From the NCBI GenBank assembly GCA_905220665.1, contig CAJNAR010000005.1, forward strand, positions 186,001-250,000: 64,000 nt of DNA. Reading direction: 5' to 3'. The notes beneath the pieces were generated by a model. It had not been told where the DNA came from. It searched no databases and saw only the letters and a program-made list of their open reading frames with translations. A program made the translations under genes and the position numbers. The DNA is from Albugo candida (lineage: Eukaryota > Oomycota > Peronosporomycetes > Albuginales > Albuginaceae). Shown in pieces: positions 33,241-44,255 of the stretch (position 1 is the stretch's first letter; each line of letters starts with the position of its first letter).

Positions 33241-34971
33241 TATCATGCCGGTGCCAGCGTGCGTTGATGCTTCGACACGCACAAATCTTCAAATTTGAAA
33301 GAAACGTGTAAACAACCGGAAGAGGTGGTTGAGGAGGATTGGATAAATTATTTCAGATAAGCTATCACAACGGATTCGTTAGAGTTTTGTAAGATTGATC
33401 ATACATTAACTACCCTATCATCACTTCGTACGGGACACAAGGGATTTAGATCCCATCAATGGTTGAAGGTTTAGAGCCTGTGGCTTTTAAAACAAGATTT
33501 TGTACAAGCTGAATATGGATACCAATAAACATTTGAGTAAAAATCCGGTTGCGTTCTACCAAGGGTGTCTAGGACAAGTAAGAAGCTTTATGGAATGGGA
33601 ACCTCAGGCAACCCGTTTGGATTCAATACGAAAATTGTATCTACAAAAACACGATTGTCTCCTGTTCAGCAACGACGTGTTCCTGTTCAGAATCATAGGC
33701 CTAAAGAAGAGGAAAATGGGCAACGAGTATCAAAATGGGGTCCGCCGCGTACCAGATTTGAATGGTTGAAATCTAAAAGCACGAAACATTCAGTCAGAAG
33801 GTGCCCGCTGTGCGCACCAGGCAAAGCGGAAGCTCTCCTAAGGAGCCGAATAAGCAATCATGAAGGATATTCTCCCGAAGCACCGAAAAAGAAGGAAACG
33901 TCTTTGGTGAAAGAAAAGGGGGATTTCACGCTACCGTGGATGGAATACTAATGTATGTAAGCTATTGGACTCTAGATCGGATTGCAGAATTGTATCGCGG
34001 GATTGATGGACGTCTTGGAATCAAAAGTATTCGCTTGGGTGTCAATACACCACGCTGATGAAGATAAATATGCTCGGAGACACGCCGATCTGGATAAAGC
34101 GTCGGGTTATGTTGGATTGTGTAGAATTTCCTATGTCGAGTGGACCTTCATTCTGGAGAAATCTGAAGGTCATAGTAAAGGAAAAAGACAAATTTCTGAC
34201 GCAATTGGTCATTCGGGGCATGATGGAGTTAATGGGATATTCCGCCGATGCTGTTTTGGGAGCAACAAGACCAAGAAAACAAAATCGAATGCTTCGTGCA
34301 TCGAAGACAGTACTGGAGGCAGTACCCCTTCGTGTCGTGTGTTGTAAAAATGCGACGAAGCGCTTTATGCCAGCGACAATAGAGACTTTGATCAGAGAGA
34401 AACCTATATGATGTTGCCGGAGGTGTTCAGGGCGGAGATCCAAAGAGATGCCATTAATAAAATTATCGGTCAAAAGTCGTGTAGAAGCAAGAAAAAAGAG
34501 AGCAAGAGAGGAATCGGTTGCACGACTGGCGTCATTAATTTACTGGTATCAGGGTCTTTTTCGGGCGGAGTTCGCAGCGGACCCCCAGTCAAAGTCCCTC
34601 CCCTCAAGGTGCAGATAAAGGAAGGGATTGAACCGGTGATGGCGAGATCGAAACGCTGTCGGCCGTTGCACAGCAATACTCTGAAGGAACATATACTCAG
34701 TCAGGAAGAGCACAATTTGGTGTATTGGAATCCCGACTCAAGACGGGGTAGCACGGCTCGAATTGTTTCGAAAAAAGACGTCGGAAGCTATCAAATGACG
34801 GTGGACCTGCTAGCGGTAAATGCACTCACAAATTCCAATCGCGTGGCCAATGCCACATTTGGAAGTGGTTCCACTGGATATCCATTTGAGATTCAGATTC
34901 AATGTATCCATTTGCAGTTCTATTCAGATCTACCATGCGTTGTAATGTATAGCATATATTTTACGATATAG
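33241..34971 (+). pseudogene. Ty3/gypsy remnant B (gag, protease, start of reverse transcriptase)
   Basis: Same family and orientation as remnant A. Gag zinc block HSVRRCPLCAPGKAEALL is near 33.8 kb and protease LLDSRSDCRIVS near 33.97 kb (Gly of DSG changed to Arg). A linker follows, then the region before the RT fingers (PPVKVPPLKVQIKEG and LVYWNPDSR..RIVSKKD..YQMTVDLLAVNAL) at 34.57-34.83 kb. The RT is cut off just after that point, so catalytic YVDD, RNase H and integrase are gone. Several frame changes and stops are present. Confidence 0.75.
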
Positions 34972-35120
34972 ATTATTATCAGCGGCATCTTCACTAAAAT
35001 TCTTCTAATGACCATCATAGTTAGTACTTGGTATATGCATGCTGATATTTTTTATGCATATGGATCTGGATGTAAAAAAATCCAGATCCAGATCCAGTTG
35101 ATCCATTAGCAGCCCTATGT
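34875..35120. repeat. GGATCTGGAT-rich repeats, possible DNA-transposon ends
   Basis: On the minus strand an imperfect direct repeat of about 32 bp occurs twice: near 35,115 it reads GCTGCTAATGGATC..CTGGATCTGGATCTGG, and near 34,915 ACTGCAAATGGATA..TTGAATCTGAATCT. Beside the first copy is a perfect hairpin, TGGATCTGGAT and ATCCAGATCCA with an 8-nt loop (about 35060-35090). Subterminal short repeats plus a GGGCTGCTAATGG-like end resemble hAT transposon termini, but no transposase or target duplication was found. The gypsy RT sequence breaks off where this repeat begins. Confidence 0.4.
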
Positions 35121-36243
35121 ATAGCGGCCTAATGTAGTTTCATAACGCCATCCATGCTCATCCGTGCCAGTCATTTTCAGGGCTTTATTGTGGTATTTTC
35201 GCTTCTCTGGGGTCACATGATAGCTTCAAGTAAAATTTTCTGCACTGCCACACCTCAGAAAACTGAAACGGATCTCGTGCCCAAACTCACACTCATAGCA
35301 ATTGGTTCCATTATTTGGCGAAAGGTGCTTGAATTTTTACCTGGGTTTTCTCGCGAAAGTTCGTACGCCGCGTCTAGATGCCTCTACATCTTTCGAGTCA
35401 TAAATTTATGGCAAACTATACCGTTCTCGGATCCCTCTCCATGAAATTCTAAAACATCTACTGAATCCACTTAAAGAACATCACAGCTTTTTGTGTGTAG
35501 ATATCTTGTTCCAGTCTTCCATAATTTTTTCTGTGAGATCTGAATGTCGAACATGCAATTGACAATCTGTTTAGGTCCATGCATTCTCGCAAGCCGTGAT
35601 GATCTTGAGCATTGTTTATTTGGTTCCTCAGCGAGACATTATTTATACTGCGTCCGGTAGTGTGCTTTCTTTCCTCCTTTTACGCATTTCTTGATCAATC
35701 TTTGCCAAATCTTTTGCTCTCCTACTCGCCGAAAAAAAAACTAGCTGAATCTTGCTGAGTCACTATATTGGTTTCTTTTCCAGTTCATATTTTCTTCACA
35801 TATCCAAGCAAGCTGATACTGGTGTGACCAACGGCTTGTTCGAACATGTTTCGTACGTCAGAAATGTGTTCTTATTATACGATATCGCTTTATGAACTTT
35901 GATATTCCTGTGCTGTTTCCTTGTCGACATAGGGCGTACTAAAATATCCATTTATTCCATGTGACACCTGTCATCTCGCACTTGTTCCTCATTCTCCGTG
36001 ATCCTTTAGCCCCATGTACCTCACCAAAGGGTCTAGCTGGACAGAACCCTTGAGTCGTTTCTGTTTTTTTGAAGTCGGATGTCACCCTTTTTAACTCCGT
36101 AATCATGTTCTCGTTGTAACATCGTGTCGTCAATTGATGAGTGTTTGCAATCCAAACTTGTCTAACGACGAGTCCTTTAACTATATTAGCTTTGGTCTCT
36201 CTACGCCGTTATGTGTTCTTCGACCCTTCCCGTGTGGGCATAC
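35121..36243. other. 1.1 kb without a gene
   Basis: No coding or structural signal that I can support. It should contain the 3' end and 3' LTR of the minus-strand copia element, but no copy of its 5' LTR is recognisable here, so that end appears lost or diverged. Confidence 0.45.
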
Positions 36244-39200
36244 TTATCCGGTGAGCATTACAAGTCCGCGGAGCTCGCTGACTCGGTGCGCTGGGAGGAT
36301 CTTAGTCAGAATGTCCACACGCATTTTCTTGGATTCGCAGTACTGCACCTTCATCATCTTCTTTTTCTCCAAACCTTTGACAAAATTGTATCGCACGTCT
36401 ATGTGCTTCGCTCGACCGGCGTGTCCTCGACCTTGGTCTGAGCGATGGCTGCTTGGTTGTCCCCGTGTAAAATTTAACTTGGCTGAATTTCTACGTCAAT
36501 AGCAAGCCATTTGCTGTGCACTCGCGAGACACAGCCTCTTTCTTGACACCAAAAACAACGATTTCATTCAGCAGTTCCATGATGCCCATCATCTCGGCCA
36601 CTGTCTGCGAATCCGTCACAAACTAGCCTTCCATCGTTGATAGTGCAACACATTTCTGCGTTTTGCAAATCCATCCAGCGACCATGCCACCCACCATTAT
36701 CACACCACCGCTGAACGACTTGCGATCAGTCTTTTCTGCGGCATAGTCGGCGTCGCTGTATGCCTCGACCAGCACGCCGTCGTTTCCCATTTCAGTCTTA
36801 TCTCCTTGCATCATGAATTTGAGGCCTTTCGTGCCCTTGAGAGACTTGGCTATCTTTTGCCAGACGCCAATCGCCCTCACTCGGCGCGTGTGAACGCAGA
36901 GTTACTCGGTATCACCGCAAATGCTATGCCTGGTCTTGTGCACCGAGCTATCCATAGTAGACTGCCCACCAGCGACTGGAATGTCTGCACACTCGGTCTG
37001 CGAGTCACTTCCATTAGACGGTAGCAAAGCACTTTCTTCGTCTCCATCGTCCCCACCGATAGGCACTCTTACTGGCGCCAATTCGGCTAGCCCAAAATTG
37101 TCCAGCAACTCTTCAATAGTATTTTCTTGGTCGAGTGCCCATCCGCTCTCCTCATTGCAATGAAACACGATACCAAGAAATTTGATGACCACGCCGAGAT
37201 TCTTCAACTAAACAACTTGCATGTCGCTAAAAAAATCATCGACCTTCTTCATACTCGTTCCCGTCGCCAGGATGTCGTCCACGATACCCATGAGCGTTTT
37301 ACCATCAGTCTCAGATTTGATGTATAGACATATGTCTGTGTAGCACTGATCAAAACCCAGAGACATTACGATCTCATGAAGCATCAAGTTCCACAGCCGT
37401 CTCGACTGTGTGAGGCCGTATAGGCCTTTCTTGATTCTCAGCTCGAGCTGTCTCTTGTCTTAAACGCCGAAGCAACATTTCATCTGATTCCATTCCCTGC
37501 GGTATATGGAGTAGTACCTCCAATTCGTCTTCCTTTTTGGCTTTAACACATGCGCTTGGCACATCGCCGTGCTGCGCAGGTACTCCCCAAATTCTTGGCA
37601 CTGCAATTATGACTTTGCCGGAAACCATTTCCATAGCAGCCGAAATAGTATAGGTATAATCAACACCATACACTTGTTCGTCTCCGTGCGCCACTAGGTT
37701 TGCCTTGTATCTTTCGATAGTACCGTCAGCGTGCATCTTATGTCTGTACACCCATTTGCTGTGCAGTAAATTGGCTTCACGCGGTTTTTGGATCACTTCC
37801 CAAGTATCATTTTGATCAATTTCTGTGCGCAGTGCCTCCTCCTACTGCTTTACTCGAGGGTCTTTTATCGCTTCGCGGTAGTTCTTGGGGTCTTTAAAGG
37901 TATTTGATTTCACACGGCTCACTGGTACGTGTCCGGTACCATGTTGCTAATTTCCATCCTCTTTTGTGACAGCTCTCCCGCAGGCAAGGGCTCATCGCCG
38001 CTATTGGGTTCTTTTGGATCGTCCGGGTTATTGGTAACCGCCGGATCCTTGGCTTCCATATAAGAATCCATCTTTGAATTTGCTGTTTTCTTCGACGTTT
38101 CAGCCGCCTTTTTTTTCCTTTCGTTCTAATGCTTCTTGCACTCAGAAGTATTATGATCCTGTGTCCTCGCTTGTGGTAGTAGCACCACGGCTGGCTACTT
38201 CCACTTCGCGACTTCGTTGCGCTCCACAACAGAGCGACACAACATGTGATCTTCGCGCTCGAGATGCACCTGAAGCTGCGCGTTCTTCTCGCTGTTGAGT
38301 ATCTCAACGTTGCGTATGTGCTTCGTTGTTATGACGATTCTCTCCTTCGGCAAGTATACTTTAAATGCCTTAGTATTGTCATTCTTGCCAATTATCATTC
38401 CAACCTGGGATCTTGGCTTCCATGTGTTTCTCTCCGGGGTTCCTTAACGTCGACCACGAGCCTCCAAAAGTTGCCATATCCGCCAGATTAGGGATCGTAC
38501 CCGTCAACAATTTTCGAGCGGTGGAGGGAGGCCAATCGCAAACAGAATGCATCTTGCCATGCTGAGTACCGTCCTGTGCATCCGTTCAGCTTCTCCATTT
38601 GAGTCCTGATTTTCAGATTCGCTTACTTGACGTTTCACACCAGCCGACTTGCAAAACGGGTCGACGTTGACGTACTCCTTACCACCGTCCGTGCGTAGCA
38701 CATGAAAGCGACAGTTGAATCTTTTCCCGAAGTAAAGTAGGAAGTGCTCAAAATTTTGGTCGCCTTGATCTTGTTCTTGGATACAAACACGCATACGTAG
38801 TTCGTCGGGTGGTCGACGAAGTTGATAAGGTAACGATGACCGTGCCGGTCTTGTGGTGTCAACGGTCCCTTTATGTCGCTTCCTATTACCCCAACAAGCT
38901 TGTCGATGGCCGCGTTCTTTTCCTTGTCTTTTTTTAGTGATTGTTCTTCCTCTGCTTGCCCTGTGCGCAAGTTACGCAATTTGGCGAGCCCGGTTTATCA
39001 ACCGTATACCTGAGCCCACCGAGTCGGCCATGTGCTCGACTGTTTCGTAGGCAAGGTGACCGAGCCTCTGGTGCAACTCTATCAGGTTTGTATTCGCTAC
39101 GGCTTCATTTATCCATCGTAACCTTGTGCAACGGCTGAGTTGACCACTCGTGCGCGCGCCTCCTTCGATTCTTCGCCCATGAAGTCGATTGTTAAGGCGT

Positions 39201-39471
39201 TGTTTCGGCGGATAACTTCAAAAATCTTCATATTGTCCGCTTCGCGCACCACGTAGTTTCTATTACCATCTCGCTTGAGAATTACACCACATTCTTCCAA
39301 TATACCATAGCTGATGATGTTGTCAGCGAGGTTCTTATCGGAATAAACCTCGGGGAGGTCGACTATAACCTCTTTGCCATTGATGCTGTCCTCAGCTTGG
39401 CCGATCCCACCTTGGTAACTCAAACTATCGTATTGTTTCCGCGCGGCACGATTGATCAAACTCCACCACAT
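36244..39471 (-). pseudogene. Copia pol of the second element, broken
   Basis: Read on the minus strand: the GAG-preintegrase area (39.47-39.1 kb), integrase core with LRTDGGKEYVNVD and SENQDSNGEAERMHRTV (38.7-38.55 kb), RT with YKANLVAHGDEQVYGVDY and HGDVPSACVKA (37.7-37.5 kb), RT end around 37.2 kb (FLGIVFHC), and RNase H with EAYSDADYAAEKTDRKSFSG and ALSTMEG then a stop (36.76-36.62 kb). The last recognisable motif is the RNase H tail (VDILTKILPAHRV, near 36.28 kb). Frame breaks are frequent. Confidence 0.87.
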
Positions 39472-39565
39472 TCTTCAGTATCATCACATCTTTTACTAGA
39501 TGCAAGCTCGACCAACTGTCCAGAATTCACGAATTTGAGTCAGCGCTCGTAACAGTCCCTATGGC

Positions 39566-40814
39566 CTACGCGACTCTACTCAAAGTCGCATTTTCATCAC
39601 TCTTTCGTTTAGGGAACTTGGCATTAATGTGCTCAGTCTCGCCGCACCCATAACATGCACGAGACTCGGATTTTTCCACCTGTGCGACATATCCGCCTCC
39701 TATCATGCTTTGATCTCTTCGCACACCGCTGAGGTATCGACCTTCTTGCTCACGGCCTGTTTGTCCAACTCGGCCGCTCCTCCCTTCGCACTTCGACTTG
39801 CTCATATTGATGTCGAAGTCGACCGCGAATGCAACAAGCTCAGGGACTTGCACCAGGTAGTCAGGACGCTTCGCATTCAGCCGAGTTAGCAGCGCGGTCT
39901 TGATGTGCGCTGGTGCCGACTAGCATAAGCATCCCAGAATGCTTTTCTCCGACCGCTCTTCCACGTAAACCAGGTACTGGTAGTGCTCAGGCCATGTCTT
40001 GGTTTTCTCTTTTTCTCTCTTTATCATCTCAATACCTTTCCTAGATGGTATCTTAGTCATATACAGCATCAGCACTTCATGAAGTTCTCGAGTGTATTTG
40101 ACACCGCCGACCATAACGGTATCATCTTCTCGTAGTAACTTAGTGCCGCGCCGTCCAATTTGCCACTCAGTGTGGAGACCTTGAAATCTTCCGGCCAATC
40201 ACCTCCGCTCTTCAGCTGCGCTCGCCGATGTCGCTGTAGGAAACGCATTCCCCACGCCTTAAAGTCGGCGTCTACACCCGGTTATGTCTCTTTCCCGTGA
40301 ATTTTGCAAATCCGGGCCAGTCGAGATCCCGAGGCTTTGGTATCTTTGTCCATGAGCCTCCGGTAGCGTGTAATACTGCGACGGATTTGGTGCCTGATAC
40401 TGCTCCTCTCGTTGCGGCATGCGCTTTTGTTGAGGCAGCACGCATTATGTAGGCTCATCGAGTCATCCCATCCTCATTCGACGGTCGCGCGCTCTGATGA
40501 AATCATTGAAAGCGCTTGACCCGTTAAATGGGTGCTCGGAGGGTGACATGGGTGCAGCTTCGGCCTGACGGCCCAGCTGATCTTGGATCTTAAGCTGGGT
40601 TTCCATGAATCGGGCCTGCTGCTGCGTCATCCCTGCGAGGAGTCCGTCAATCCGGTCCATCCCCTCAGAGCTCGCATGGGAAATACGACTCGCGCTCTCT
40701 TAGATCTCGGACGCGCTCTTCACCGATCGCGTTAAGTGTGGGTGCGTGCGTCTCGACACCGTCCCTTACCGGGGCTATCTGTCGAGGAGTCGAGTCGCTT
40801 GCTGTTGGGCTCAT
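39566..40814 (-). pseudogene. Copia gag of the second element, broken
   Basis: Begins at the ATG inside the PBS (MSPTASDSTPRQIAP). Fragments at 40660-40463, 40198-39920 and 39853-39566 belong to it. The zinc knuckle reads CYGCGETEHINAKF, with Phe replacing the last Cys, so the finger is already damaged. Stop codons interrupt the first 100 codons. The first four residues are the same as in the gag of the other copia element. Confidence 0.75.
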
Positions 40815-40818
40815 AACC
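40801..40818 (-). promoter_or_regulatory. Primer-binding site of the second copia (initiator tRNA-Met anticodon arm)
   Basis: On the minus strand GGTTATGAGCCCAACAGC, three bases from the LTR end. The first 15 bases (GGTTATGAGCCCAAC) are identical to the PBS of the plus-strand copia element although the LTRs share no similarity. Confidence 0.78.
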
Positions 40819-40821
40819 CGT

Positions 40822-40911
40822 TGTTGAGCTTAGATTTATATTGAGAAAATCGAGAGCGAAATGTATTTTGGCTTGTTATCCTAATTACCTTTCGTGCCCG
40901 TTGTATCAACA
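40822..40911 (-). repeat. Probable 5' LTR of the second copia element
   Basis: A 90-bp stretch bounded by TGTTGA and TCAACA inverted ends, placed directly before the PBS. Very short for an LTR, and its partner copy is missing, so the outer boundary is inferred from the terminal inverted hexamer only. Confidence 0.55.
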
Positions 40912-42675
40912 GTCGCGATATTTCACCTCAGTAGTTGCACTCCTTGAACAATTGAACTTGTCGATCGTTCGAAAAGCGATCGGCAACTTCAACAGCACCA
41001 ACAGTTTCCTGAATATGAACCACGTTCAGCGCATACATTCTCTACTTCGACGGTAGTGTTTCGATCAAGGCGAACGCGATCAGATGGCAAAATACCGGAA
41101 TAAATTGCAAAGTGAGAATCCTCTCACCCAAATTGCGTAGATCATTGCTAGGAGTACGGATGGGATGCGCAAGTTCAAGTGTAGATAGTCCGGCACAGTT
41201 CCGTTTCATGGCAACCGAGATAAAGGCAACAGCACGACATATTTTCAATATAGTAGGTATTATTATGAAACGTTTTTGCACGCAGGATCATTATAAGAGT
41301 TAGCCTATGTTTTAGAGATGAGATACGAATATTCAACTGAGCTTTACCGACTATGTGGCATTCGCAAGTCTGGATCTTTTGAACTGAAAATGTCTGGTGT
41401 GTTTTCTATGCCCTATCGGATGTTTTGTTACGACATTCCGCCCTCAAAAACAAGATAGGTCGACAGAAAAACACTCCGTTGGTATCTAGAAATCCTCACG
41501 ATTACGAAGGACTTGCCAACTTGGAACGTGTACGATATGTGGATTTAAAATTCTGGTTTCAAATAGCACCGATCATGTCGTGTTCTCCTCTAGCACCTGC
41601 TTATAAAAGCAGAGTTGAGATTTGGAGTAGCGTTGACGTCGGCTTTACCATCTTATTGCTCTCAGGGGGGACAAGGAGAGACGCTTGACAAACTCCGTGA
41701 CAGACAGACTGCATAATCGGCTATTAGATACTACACCGGCAAAGCACGAAGTGTAGTTGACGGGTCATTGGTTACCCGCTCCTCAGGCGTAAAGTCTTTG
41801 ATACAAACATGATCATTGCTTGGAGCCGGACAAGTCCGCAGTGTTCCTCGCTTTTCGTTTTTCCATCGGGTAAAGAAAGAATGGCCAGTATGGTATGTGG
41901 AATTATGGTACTATGCGGTGTTAATTTGTATTGCAGTCATCTTGAGTTGATCATTGTAATTCGAACACGAGCAGCTACGTGGCCGCCCAAGCCAACATAA
42001 TCTAGCATGATCCTACCACGTACACGCACAAACTCGATACGTATGAGCAGGGTTGTTTCTCAACCATACTACTACTTAGATTTTGGCTTGTAGTACCTTA
42101 CTGACCAAGCATCCCTATTTCTGACAGAACGCAAAATAAATCAATGTACTGGGCGGACCACCGCTTGTGTAATACTCCTTACGAGTAACAATGGTGACGT
42201 GAAAGAGACTTGCTTTTTCTAGCCATGCATTGGATTGCATCGCATTGAATTTCATGATTTTTGACATGGGAAAAAAGGCTCTGGCGATCGATCGCTAAGG
42301 ATAGATGCGTTTATCATCGCCACGCACGCTTTAGTCATAAAATTGAATACCCTAGTGGGATTATGTTAAAGTATCAGAAGTTTTCCGTTCATATACATTT
42401 TGTCTATCAATACTAGTAGTGCTACCGTCTTATAATCAATCTTTCGTCGTCAGAATGAATGGCAATTACGCTTTGCTACTTTTGGTGATCCATATCAAAT
42501 CTGAATTTGTACTATAGAGCCGATAGGCTTCGACAAACAGGTTCATCACTGCAATCGTAACTATACAGCGCGCAATTGAACAATGAAAAGACAACATGCT
42601 GCTAGTCTTCCGAAATATTTCCGGAAGTACGATATTCTAATTTGATTGAAATTTTAGGCTTTGCTGTTTCATTGA
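40912..42675. other. 1.8 kb without a supportable gene
   Basis: Several frames of 60-90 codons (for example 41425-41688) show no motif and no plausible splice partners. The sequence has a higher AT content than the copia element next to it. Nothing repetitive was recognised. Confidence 0.45.
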
Positions 42676-43542
42676 TCAAGTTATCATTGAGCGATATTTC
42701 TTAGCTTCAACACTACTATGGGCACTGAAACTAGTACCACCAGACTGGAGATAGATGATATCTTTCTTATACAGCTTTATCCCAGTGACAGGACATGTCA
42801 TGGATGGCATCACGGCATCCTTCAAGCACGTTTCCAATATCACAATTCCCGAGGAACGTAACAGAACGGCTTGCTGATGAGTGATGGCCTTCTTCGTTAC
42901 AGCACAGACAACATGATTCTCAGATTGTGTAGAAGATGTTGAACTGCCGGTCCATTCTAGTTTCACTGGCATAAGGTGTTTCAGCTTCAATTCTGCTATC
43001 GGGTTCATAGGATCTCGGGTCGTTGTGTCCGGTTTTGTGATGCTTACTTTAAAGTCAGGGGTGCAATCAGGAATCCAATAGCTTGTTTTCTTCATAGCTT
43101 CTCGTCTTTCGTCTTCTAATGTTTGGTCAATTTTCTCTTTGAGCTTTTGTATCGTCTTTTCCTTCCCTTCACTTTTCGATTCGACAACAGATGAAGTACT
43201 CGTGATCATGCTTTCCACTAGTTTTCTTTCTTTTTCCAAGCGTGACTTTTCGACGTTATGCTCCTCGGTCTCACAGAATCGCTCGTATTCTAGCTTTTGC
43301 TGCTGAATTGCCTGTTTTTGTGCTAAAAGATTTGAGTAGATACATTCCTTACAGTAAAGGAATCCCGAAGGTGACAGCAGGGAGTCTTTATCTTTTGTAT
43401 TTGATAGACAAAGAGAGCAAGCTCCAAAGCTTAGCTGAGAATCCTTTCCAAAGCGACGTTTCAATGTACCATGGCCAGCTTTTTGCTTTTCAAAGTAGGT
43501 AAAATGGGTCGTCGCCGTTGCATTCTTGCTATGACGCGTCAT
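42676..43542 (-). CDS. NOSIP: NOSIP-family U-box protein (nitric oxide synthase-interacting protein)
   Basis: One complete frame of 288 residues. The N-terminus MTRHSKNATATTHFTYFEK is the nearly invariant NOSIP start. It is followed by a cysteine pair pattern (CSLCLS..FLYCKECI) forming the split U-box/RING-like N-domain, a long charged coiled coil (about residues 75-155, EKERKL and KEKTIQKLKEKIDQ), and a C-terminal U-box half (VCAVTKKAI, then MTCPVTG and DIIYLQSGGTSFSA). In animals NOSIP is an E3 ubiquitin ligase; across eukaryotes it is associated with spliceosomes, and the latter is the more likely role here because an oomycete NO synthase partner is uncertain. Length and all key motifs are normal. 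ATG at 43542 is fixed by the conserved N-terminus. No introns. Confidence 0.95.
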   Translation of the reverse strand: MTRHSKNATATTHFTYFEKQKAGHGTLKRRFGKDSQLSFGACSLCLSNTKDKDSLLSPSGFLYCKECIYSNLLAQKQAIQQQKLEYERFCETEEHNVEKSRLEKERKLVESMITSTSSVVESKSEGKEKTIQKLKEKIDQTLEDERREAMKKTSYWIPDCTPDFKVSITKPDTTTRDPMNPIAELKLKHLMPVKLEWTGSSTSSTQSENHVVCAVTKKAITHQQAVLLRSSGIVILETCLKDAVMPSMTCPVTGIKLYKKDIIYLQSGGTSFSAHSSVEAKKYRSMIT

Positions 43543-44255
43543 AATTAATGTTTTTCTGACCCGATAGAATTAATACCAATAGAAAAACGGCGAATCAATC
43601 TACTTTGTTTCAATTCTACAATTTGCGGACTATTCTCACATCCGTTTGCGTATTTGCTTAGAAAGCACATTTATGATGATTCACTGTTGCCGGTCAGAGC
43701 ATTTATATGTCAGGGCCTGAGTTTCGGAACGAGGTAGGACAGAAAATAAAAAGATATCACCATTGCCCGTTCGACCTGGAAAGGCAAACATTATCACATA
43801 CAAAAACTTATATCAAACGCTTGAAGACGATTTGTAAGAAGATACATTCACACAAGATCAGAAAAATAAATATCGTTCTGTTCAAATTTTGGCGACTTAT
43901 AAAACATGCTCCAATAGCACTTTCTACTCGTTATACGAGAAAGTCTCGTTTCAAAGCGTGACGGAATCAGAATGCCTATTTCTCTGACTTATCTGACCCA
44001 CCATCGAAAAATTAATACCCTTCCGACTCATTGGGTACAACCTGGTTTGATTAGACCCTGTCAGATTTCAATTGTTCAGGTAGTCGAGCATGTATTAAAA
44101 AGGTTTTCTCAATCTATTATAGTAAATCCCACAAGGCTATTTGGATTTATAATAACCCGCTAAAAATGATGTACATCGTGAGGTTTTTCGTTTGTTTGCG
44201 CACCGTCATTCTTGAGAAATGTGTGTTTAAAAGCTCATTTTGCAAATAGCCATTA
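43543..44255. other. Divergent intergenic region, NOSIP and DGAT2
   Basis: A 713-bp AT-rich spacer between two genes reading away from each other. Contains short meaningless frames only; both promoters must be here. Confidence 0.4.

Larger units (their letters stand above)
36244..40911 (-). mobile_element. Second Ty1/copia element, decayed, 3' LTR not found
   Basis: On the minus strand: 5' LTR (40911-40822), PBS, gag, protease region, integrase, RT, RNase H. The order and motifs are copia, but sequence and base composition differ from the first element (more GC), so it is a different family. The same GGTTATGAGCCC PBS is used. Stops and frameshifts occur throughout. The pol frame can be followed to a stop at 36244-36246; no polypurine tract or 3' LTR could be identified beyond it. 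Confidence 0.88.

Noticed and set aside
36080..36130. TGTTACAACG on the minus strand as the missing 3' LTR start of the second copia
   Set aside because: Similarity to the 5' LTR stops after about ten bases, and no polypurine tract precedes it.
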